Assembly: GCA_002842135.1 (NCBI GenBank)
Contig: PHCD01000025.1
Span: 1-19,685 of the forward strand
Source of the DNA: Betaproteobacteria bacterium HGW-Betaproteobacteria-8
Lineage (GTDB): Bacteria; Pseudomonadota; Gammaproteobacteria; Burkholderiales; Methylophilaceae
DNA length: 19,685 nt
Direction of reading: 5' to 3'
The notes beneath the pieces were generated by a model. That model did not search any database, was not told the DNA's origin, and saw only the letters and a list, made by a program, of their open reading frames with translations. A program made the translations under genes and the position numbers. Shown here in pieces: positions 14,461-19,685 of the stretch (position 1 is its first letter; each line of letters starts with the position of its first letter).

Positions 14461-15819
14461 ATGTCCCTTCGTGACCAGCTTGAAGATACGACAAACCAAA
14501 AGGCTGCAGAGCCGACCTCAGTTGAACCCGTACAATTTACGGACAACAAGGCCTATCAGGAACTGAAGTCCCGCATCCATCGCAAGCTGCTGGATCGCGT
14601 TGATCTGGTCATGATGGAGAGCATGCAGCCCAAGCAACTGCAGCAGGAACTGAAGAATCTGGTTGAGCGCCTGCTGGATGAAGACACCCTGGCGATCAAC
14701 GATGCCGAACGCGCCAGCCTGGTGCGCGACATCCAGCACGAGGTGCTGGGCCTCGGTCCACTGGAAACATTAATGGCCGACCCGACCATATCGGATATTC
14801 TGGTCAATACACACCGTCAGGTGTATGTCGAACGCAAGGGCCGACTGGAACTCTCCAACGTGCGTTTCGAAAGCGAGGCGCATTTGTTGAAGATTATCGA
14901 CAAGATCGTTTCCGGTGTTGGCCGCCGCGTGGATGAGTCCAGCCCCATGGTAGATGCGCGCCTGCCGGACGGTTCGCGCGTCAACGCCATTATTCCTCCG
15001 CTGGCAGTTGATGGTGCTATCCTCTCCATTCGTCGTTTCGCCGTAGTGCCACTGACGATGCAGGATTTCCTGAACTACAAGAGCCTGACCCCAGCTATGG
15101 CAGAGGTGTTACAAGGACTCGTCAAGGCCAAGGTCAATTTCGTCATTTCGGGCGGCACCGGTACAGGCAAGACCACTCTACTCAACGTGCTTTCACGCAA
15201 TATCCCGGCCAGCGAACGTGTCATCACGATCGAAGATGCGGCTGAACTGCAACTGCAACAACCGCATGTGGTACGCCTGGAAGTCAGGCCACCCAATATC
15301 GAGGGCAAGGGTGAGGTGACCCCCCGCATGCTGGTACGCAACAGTCTGCGCATGCGACCAGACCGCATCATCGTCGGTGAGGTCCGCGGCGCCGAAGTCG
15401 TGGACATGCTACAGGCCATGAACACCGGTCATGAGGGCTCCATGGTGACTATCCACGCCAATACTCCGCGAGATGCGTTAACCCGCATGGAAAACATGAT
15501 GGGCATGGCCGGTTTCAACCTGCCCCCCAAGGCCATGCGCGAACAGATCAGCTCGGCACTGACTGCCATTATCCACATCTCTCGCATGAGCGACGGCAAA
15601 CGCAAGGTAACCAGTGTGCAGGAAATCACCGGCATGGAAAGCGATATCATCTCCATGCAGGATATCTTCACTTACGAACAGACCGGCGTCGCGGCCGACG
15701 GCACTGTGCAAGGGCATTTCCGCGCAACCGGTATCCGTCCCAAGTTTGTCGACCGCCTGCGTACACGCGGTGTCAATCTGTCGGACGAACTATTCGATCC
15801 ATCCAGGCATTTCGAATAG
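14461..15819 (+). CDS. tadA: TadA/CpaF secretion ATPase
   Basis: The 452-residue hexameric ATPase powers Flp pilus extension, and in some systems also retraction. It belongs to the VirB11/PilT/GspE superfamily, CpaF branch. The N-terminal half (about 30-200) carries the CpaF-type domain ([43 protein letters not shown]). Walker A is GGTGTGKTT (231-239), the Asp box is [11 protein letters not shown], Walker B is RIIVGEVRG (302-310) and the His box is [13 protein letters not shown] (322-334). All catalytic motifs are intact and the length is normal. The ATG follows AGGAAGGA, 26 bp after tadZ. It should act at the inner membrane with TadB and TadC. Confidence 0.96.
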   Translation: MSLRDQLEDTTNQKAAEPTSVEPVQFTDNKAYQELKSRIHRKLLDRVDLVMMESMQPKQLQQELKNLVERLLDEDTLAINDAERASLVRDIQHEVLGLGPLETLMADPTISDILVNTHRQVYVERKGRLELSNVRFESEAHLLKIIDKIVSGVGRRVDESSPMVDARLPDGSRVNAIIPPLAVDGAILSIRRFAVVPLTMQDFLNYKSLTPAMAEVLQGLVKAKVNFVISGGTGTGKTTLLNVLSRNIPASERVITIEDAAELQLQQPHVVRLEVRPPNIEGKGEVTPRMLVRNSLRMRPDRIIVGEVRGAEVVDMLQAMNTGHEGSMVTIHANTPRDALTRMENMMGMAGFNLPPKAMREQISSALTAIIHISRMSDGKRKVTSVQEITGMESDIISMQDIFTYEQTGVAADGTVQGHFRATGIRPKFVDRLRTRGVNLSDELFDPSRHFE

Positions 15820-15828
15820 GAGCCGCAC

Positions 15829-16800
15829 GTGGACTATCTTTACTACCTATTTGTGATTCTCGGCTTCCTCGCTGTGGTGCTGTTTCTGGAAGGCTTGTTT
15901 CTAGCCTGGCGCTCCTATCGGGGCACGGAAGCAAAACGCATCGCACGCCGCCTGCGGGCGATGTCCGCGGACCACGACCAGGTCAGCTCATCGCTGATCA
16001 AGCAGCGCCTGTATTCGACAACACCAAGCCTCAATACCCTGTTGAAAGAGATATCAGGCACCGCTTATGTAGACAAGCTGATCCAACAGTCCGGTCTGAA
16101 TATCAATGTCGCCAGGTTTATCGGACTGTCGCTGGTTGCCGCCATTGTCAGCGTATTGCTGGCGATACAATTGGGCATGCCGGTGGTGGCAGTCTGCGTC
16201 TTCGGCCTGGTTGGCATCGCTCTGCCAATGTTGTATCTGCAAGGGACAAAACACAACCGCATGATTGCCGTGGAGCAACAACTGCCAGATGCACTAGATC
16301 TCATGGCACGTGCCATGAAAGCCGGCCATGCGTTCCCCAGCGCACTGAAGATGGTCGGCGACGAGATGCCCGAGCCAATCGCCTCTGAATTTCGCATCGT
16401 TTTTGACGAAATCAATTACGGCATCTCTGTGCAAGAGTCACTCAATAACCTGATTACTCGCATGCCCAGCACCGATCTCGGCTATTTCGTCATTGCCGTG
16501 TTAATCCAGCGCGAAACCGGCGGCAACCTCACCGAATTGCTTGGCAACATCAGTCATATCATCCGCGAACGCCTCAAACTGCTAGGTACCGTACGCGTAC
16601 TATCTGCCGAAGGACGTATCTCGGCCTGGATTCTGACCATCCTGCCTTTCGTACTGGCATTCGTGTTGCAGCTGGTCAACCCCAAGTTTCTAGGCGTGTT
16701 GTGGACCGACCCAATGGGCCTGAAGATGGTGGGTTTTGCTTTGTTGATGATGATCATCGGCATTTATGCCATGTGGCGCATCATCAAGATTCGAGTCTGA
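15829..16800 (+). CDS. tadB: TadB inner-membrane platform protein
   Basis: The 323-residue GspF-like (T2SSF) membrane protein is one half of the Tad assembly platform. Hydrophobic segments lie at about 4-27, 97-116 and 118-136, with a pair near the C-terminus (about 263-285 and 295-317). The cytoplasmic GspF-type domain between them (about 150-255) has QQLPDALDLMARAMKAGHAFPSAL and ETGGNLTELLGNISHIIRER, both family hallmarks. The start is GTG preceded by AGGAG at 7 bp, only 9 bp after tadA, so the two are surely cotranscribed. Confidence 0.94.
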   Translation: MDYLYYLFVILGFLAVVLFLEGLFLAWRSYRGTEAKRIARRLRAMSADHDQVSSSLIKQRLYSTTPSLNTLLKEISGTAYVDKLIQQSGLNINVARFIGLSLVAAIVSVLLAIQLGMPVVAVCVFGLVGIALPMLYLQGTKHNRMIAVEQQLPDALDLMARAMKAGHAFPSALKMVGDEMPEPIASEFRIVFDEINYGISVQESLNNLITRMPSTDLGYFVIAVLIQRETGGNLTELLGNISHIIRERLKLLGTVRVLSAEGRISAWILTILPFVLAFVLQLVNPKFLGVLWTDPMGLKMVGFALLMMIIGIYAMWRIIKIRV

Positions 16801-16825
16801 TACTGAAGAAACGGGCGAATATTTC

Positions 16826-17761
16826 ATGAGTACCTTACACATCGTTTATCTGATTCTGATCTTCATCACCGTGGTCGTGGTTTCGCTGATAATTCTCAAT
16901 CAGCTCACGCCCGACACCTTGCAATCCAGGCTGCGCAAACTGGCCAAGGAAACTCCCAAGCCACGTGACGAATCAGCCTGGATACAGCGTATTGTGAAGC
17001 TCAGCGGCCGCATTGCCAGACTATCGCTACCGGTCGAAGGTTGGGAAAAATCGCAAATGCGCGTGCATTTCATGAACGCCGGCTACCGCCAGGAGAACGC
17101 GCCAATCATGTTCTTTGCCGCCAAAAGTCTGCTCACCTTCACATTTCCGGCACTGTTTCTGCTCTACAGCGCCATCAGCGGCAACAGCATGCAACCCAAC
17201 AATTTTCTACTGATGCTCGGCATTCTCGCTGCACTGGGCTACTTCCTGCCTAACATCTTCCTGCAACGACGCATCGCTTACCGCAAACGCGAAATTTTCG
17301 AAACCTTCCCTGATGCCATCGACCTCATTACTGTTTGCGTAGAAGCTGGCCTCGGGCTGGATGCCGCCCTCGCCCGCGTCGGTAAGGAGATGCATCTGAA
17401 AAGCCCTGTTCTTGGCGAAGAGTTGCATCTACTCAATCTGGAACTGCGCGCCGGCAGTTCACGCGAACGTGCCTTGCGCAACCTCGCATTGCGCACCGGC
17501 GTCGAGGAGATCGATACGCTAGTGGCTATGCTGGTGCAGTCCGACCGTTTCGGTACGAGCGTTGCCGAATCGCTGCGCGTGCACTCGGACAGCCTGCGTA
17601 CCAAACGACGTCTGCGCGCAGAGGAAGAGGCAGCAAAGATCGGGACCAAGCTGCTATTTCCGCTGATCTTCTTCATTTTTCCATCCATGCTGCTGGTACT
17701 ACTGGGGCCGGCATACATCAGCATTCAAAGGATTCTGCTGCCTACCATGGGCGCTCAGTAG
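16826..17761 (+). CDS. tadC: TadC inner-membrane platform protein
   Basis: The 311-residue second T2SSF-type platform protein partners TadB. It has one N-terminal membrane segment (about 5-24), a middle pair (about 92-110 and 118-138) and a C-terminal one (about 270-300). The cytoplasmic domain carries FPDAIDLITVCVEAGLGLDAAL and ALRNLALRTGVEEIDTLVAMLVQ, typical of TadC. The frame extends 60 bp upstream into the tadB end, but ATG 16826 gives the membrane segment its natural start. The ribosome-binding site is weak, which may mean coupling to tadB, 25 bp upstream. Confidence 0.93.
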   Translation: MSTLHIVYLILIFITVVVVSLIILNQLTPDTLQSRLRKLAKETPKPRDESAWIQRIVKLSGRIARLSLPVEGWEKSQMRVHFMNAGYRQENAPIMFFAAKSLLTFTFPALFLLYSAISGNSMQPNNFLLMLGILAALGYFLPNIFLQRRIAYRKREIFETFPDAIDLITVCVEAGLGLDAALARVGKEMHLKSPVLGEELHLLNLELRAGSSRERALRNLALRTGVEEIDTLVAMLVQSDRFGTSVAESLRVHSDSLRTKRRLRAEEEAAKIGTKLLFPLIFFIFPSMLLVLLGPAYISIQRILLPTMGAQ

Positions 17762-17808
17762 AGGTTCTAACTTATTCGAGACGTAATTGAATGAAACGGA
17801 GGTGCATC

Positions 17809-18891
17809 ATGCAAACCAGAATGAAATTGCTACCCGCGCTGTGCTGTATCGCGCTTTTGGGTGGTTGCGCATCAAATCAGCCGGAAAAAAGTGCACTCTG
17901 GTCAATGTCGCCGGACACCAAGGCTGGCAGTACCGGATTGACTCCAACTGCTTTGTACCAGATGGGCCGCTACTTCCAGGGACAAAACCGTTTGGATCTG
18001 GCATTGGAAGCCTATCAGAAAGCATTGGCGGCTGATGAACGCTACACCGAAGCTCACAATGGCGTCGGTGTTATCTATTCCCGGAAGGGCCGCTACGCAG
18101 AAGCTATTACTGCCTTCAACTCGGCCATCGCTCTAGCCCCGGATGCAGCGCATCTGCACAGCAATCTTGGATATGCCTACTACCTGCAGGGCCGCTATGC
18201 CGACGCTGTACTGGCGCTACAAAAAGCGACCACGCTGGAGCCTAACAACAAAAGGGCATTGAACAATCTCGGCCTGGCACACGCCAAACTCGGCAACCAG
18301 CCACAGGCTATGCATGCTTTTGCTGAGGCTGTCACAGTTAACCCCGAAAGTCCGGCGGCCAGGGAATCGGAAACCAATACCATGAAATTGGACAAACATA
18401 GAGGAGTGTTGCGGCCAGCACCAATCGCTCCAGTTGCTGAGAGCAGCTTGAAACTGTCTGAAGTGAGTCCCAAGGTGTTCGAGTTTCAATATCCAGCCGA
18501 ACCTGCGGCCGTCAAGGCTGACAGTACAGCAGAAATTCGGCCAGAGGCCTCAAATATCCGTTTTGAGGTGGCTAACGGCAACGGTCGCAACGGCATGGCA
18601 AAGAAAGTAGGCCTGTATCTGAACGGACAAGGCTACTCCGCGCCAAGGCTGACAAACCAGAAGCCGTATCAGGTTACGAAGACGCAAATCCAGTATCGTG
18701 AGGGTCGCCTGGCAGAGGCAGAACTCCTCAAGTCCAGCCTGCTGGATGCTCCAGAGTTGGTCATGCGTAACGATCTGCGCGCCGACATACAGGTACGACT
18801 GGTTCTGGGCAAAGACATCCTGCGCCAGGCCTCTGGCCCGGATAATAGATGGCAGCTCCTGAAAGTCGCCATTCTCGGCCACAGCGCTTAG
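17809..18891 (+). CDS. tadD: TadD-like TPR lipoprotein with LytR_C-like domain
   Basis: The 360-residue outer-membrane lipoprotein is a likely pilotin or assembly factor for the secretin. The type II signal ends in LLGGC with Cys20 lipidated; Ala at +2 fits outer-membrane sorting. Four TPR-like repeats cover about 47-181 (for example GRYAEAITAFNSAIALAPDA and GRYADAVLALQKATTLEPNN). A linker of about 60 residues follows. Residues about 245-340 look like a LytR_C-type domain, starting FEVANGNGRNGMAKKVGLYL and including GYSAPRLTNQKPY. ATG 17809 has GGAGG at good spacing; an ATG 18 bp upstream would place the Shine-Dalgarno inside the gene. TadD in other systems has TPRs only, so the extra domain is notable. 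Confidence 0.87.
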   Translation: MQTRMKLLPALCCIALLGGCASNQPEKSALWSMSPDTKAGSTGLTPTALYQMGRYFQGQNRLDLALEAYQKALAADERYTEAHNGVGVIYSRKGRYAEAITAFNSAIALAPDAAHLHSNLGYAYYLQGRYADAVLALQKATTLEPNNKRALNNLGLAHAKLGNQPQAMHAFAEAVTVNPESPAARESETNTMKLDKHRGVLRPAPIAPVAESSLKLSEVSPKVFEFQYPAEPAAVKADSTAEIRPEASNIRFEVANGNGRNGMAKKVGLYLNGQGYSAPRLTNQKPYQVTKTQIQYREGRLAEAELLKSSLLDAPELVMRNDLRADIQVRLVLGKDILRQASGPDNRWQLLKVAILGHSA

Positions 18892-18955
18892 CAAGAAGCA
18901 TGAAAATTTCCGTAGTAACCGTTAGTTCTTCAATCAAAAGAAAGGGAGTTGCAAC

Positions 18956-19186
18956 ATGGATATCAAACATATCATCGAACCCGAAAGAATGGGCCTGTGG
19001 GTAGCTGTGACCTTCATCCTGGCACTCATCGCGCTGATACTTTCCTTTATCAGCCTCAATCGTTCCAACGACCTGATGTATATGACGCAGACTCAGGTAT
19101 TGCTTCTTAACAAGAAGATTGAGGATGCGAAAGTACCTTCTGCAGAACCTGCAGCAGTAGAGCCAGCAGCTGAACAAATGGAATAG
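18956..19186 (+). CDS. Small single-pass membrane protein, unknown function, end of tad operon
   Basis: The 76-residue protein has one strong membrane segment (about 13-34, GLWVAVTFILALIALILSFISL). A short region that could be a coiled coil follows (about 38-58, with TQTQVLLLNKKIEDAK), then an Ala/Glu/Pro tail. I do not recognise the family. The reading frame is credible: a strong AAAGGGAG ribosome-binding site, a well-formed membrane helix and position 64 bp after tadD, directly before the operon terminator. By size and topology it could be a regulatory or scaffolding subunit of the Tad platform. That is speculation from context. Confidence 0.7.
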   Translation: MDIKHIIEPERMGLWVAVTFILALIALILSFISLNRSNDLMYMTQTQVLLLNKKIEDAKVPSAEPAAVEPAAEQME

Positions 19187-19211
19187 TACTGAACATTATT
19201 GGCCAACCACC

Positions 19212-19253
19212 AAGCCAGATTCCGCAAATGCACATACGGGATCTGGCTTTTTT
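19212..19253 (+). terminator. Intrinsic terminator of the tad operon
   Basis: AAGCCAGATTCC (19212-19223) pairs with GGGATCTGGCTT (19238-19249) in a 12-bp stem with one G-U pair and a 14-base loop. A run of six T (19248-19253) follows. It begins 26 bp after the last gene of the operon and is correctly oriented for plus-strand transcripts. Confidence 0.85.
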
Positions 19254-19259
19254 GCAGAG

Positions 19260-19291
19260 AATTTTTATCTGGATTAATTTTTATCTGGATT
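19260..19291. repeat. Two tandem copies of a 16-bp unit
   Basis: AATTTTTATCTGGATT occurs at 19260-19275 and again, identically, at 19276-19291. It lies in the non-coding gap between the tad terminator and the tRNA genes. It looks like a recent slippage duplication; no function is evident. Confidence 0.75.
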
Positions 19292-19456
19292 AAAGACGTG
19301 CAAATTAAAACCCAACTATTCGCGGCGGCCATCAGTCTTGAATACGGACGCTGTTTTGGCAGGTAGCTGTTTTGATGGCTACCGGAATGGAAATAACTCT
19401 ACGCCATTTTCACTTCAATAGAAAAAGGCTGAGGCTTGGATAGGACAATGAAATAG
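19292..19456. other. Non-coding gap between tad operon and tRNA genes
   Basis: I see no credible gene here. The only structure is an inverted repeat GGTAGC (19362-19367) / GCTACC (19378-19383) with a 10-base loop and no T-run, plus two copies of GCTGTTTTG nearby. There is no duplicated tRNA 3' end that would mark an attachment site within the window. Confidence 0.5.
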
Positions 19457-19530
19457 TGGAGGCGCGAGCCGGAGTCGAACCGGCCTAAACGGCTTTGCAG
19501 GCCGCGGCATAACCGCTTTGCTATCGCGCC
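19457..19530 (-). tRNA. tRNA-Cys (GCA)
   Basis: Read on the minus strand, the acceptor stem GGCGCGA pairs with TCGCGCC, followed by discriminator T and an encoded CCA. The anticodon loop within GGCCTGCAAAGCC gives anticodon GCA. The T arm contains GGTTCGACTCC. The length including CCA is 74, and all arms fold as expected. It lies downstream of tRNA-Gly, separated by a strong hairpin. Confidence 0.95.
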
Positions 19531-19553
19531 ATACCCGTACAACGGTGACTATA

Positions 19554-19592
19554 AAAAAAGGGAAAGCAATGTTTGCTTGCTTTCCCTTTTTT
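19554..19592. terminator. Bidirectional hairpin terminator between two tRNA genes
   Basis: AAAAAAGGGAAAGCAA (19554-19569) and TTGCTTTCCCTTTTTT (19577-19592) form a perfect 16-bp stem with a 7-base loop. In either direction the GC part is followed by six or more T, so it can act as an intrinsic terminator on both strands. On the minus strand it falls between tRNA-Gly and tRNA-Cys, which suggests the two are not simply cotranscribed or that readthrough is partial. Confidence 0.75.
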
Positions 19593-19597
19593 GTATT

Positions 19598-19673
19598 TGG
19601 AGCGGGAAACGAGTCTCGAACTCGCGACCTCAACCTTGGCAAGGTTGCGCTCTACCAACTGAGCTATTCCCGC
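19598..19673 (-). tRNA. tRNA-Gly (GCC)
   Basis: Read on the minus strand, the acceptor stem GCGGGAA pairs with TTCCCGC, followed by T and an encoded CCA. The D arm is AGCTCAGTTGGTAGAGC. The anticodon arm AACCTTGCCAAGGTT gives GCC, and the T arm contains AGTTCGAGACT. The length is 76 with CCA. Its promoter lies beyond the right edge. In many gammaproteobacteria a glyW-cysT pair follows pgsA; whether that holds here cannot be seen. Confidence 0.96.
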
Positions 19674-19685
19674 GTGAAGAAGGCA

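Noticed and set aside
19362..19383. GGTAGC/GCTACC hairpin as a terminator
   Set aside because: The stem is only 6 bp and no T-run follows on either strand.

Overview
The window is a surface-attachment locus from a Gram-negative bacterium. Outer-membrane lipoproteins, a secretin and a type I secretion system (T1SS) show the double membrane. A proteobacterium is likely, probably a betaproteobacterium (Nitrosomonadales/Methylophilales-like), but that placement rests only on protein style and gene order and was not tested by a search. The DNA has moderate GC and dense, short-spaced operons. I saw no transposase, integrase or CRISPR array.

Left part, minus strand (about 5266 down to 1): a T1SS operon reading ABC transporter/permease, HlyD-type adaptor, LuxR-type regulator with a degenerate receiver domain, then the first 311 codons of a large repeat adhesin that runs off the window. 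The adhesin begins with a LapA-type retention module containing a TAAG di-alanine site, followed by cadherin/VCBS-like repeats. This fits a c-di-GMP-controlled, LapG-cleavable biofilm adhesin. LapD and LapG themselves are not in the window.

Middle, 5267-5722: a 456-bp divergent intergenic region with an FNR/CRP-like box, several dyads and an 11-bp direct repeat just upstream of the pilin gene.

Right part, plus strand (5723-19186): a complete-looking tad/flp (type IVc pilus) operon. The order is flp, prepilin peptidase cpaA/tadV, an AAA+ ATPase with a winged-helix-like N-terminus, cpaB/rcpC, secretin rcpA/cpaC, a small lipoprotein in the rcpB position, a TadG-like protein, two TadE-like pseudopilins, tadZ/cpaE, tadA/cpaF, tadB, tadC, a tadD-like TPR lipoprotein carrying a LytR_C-like domain, and a small membrane protein of unknown function. 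An intrinsic terminator at 19212-19253 closes the operon.

Right edge: tRNA-Cys(GCA) and tRNA-Gly(GCC) on the minus strand, separated by a 16-bp perfect hairpin with T-runs on both sides.

Together, the genes would build two complementary adhesion machines read from one divergent control region: a fibre (Flp pilus) for first contact and a giant secreted adhesin for lasting attachment. The least explained parts are the AAA+ ATPase inside the tad operon, the pseudo-receiver regulator inside the adhesin operon, the operon-end membrane microprotein and the regulatory dyads.
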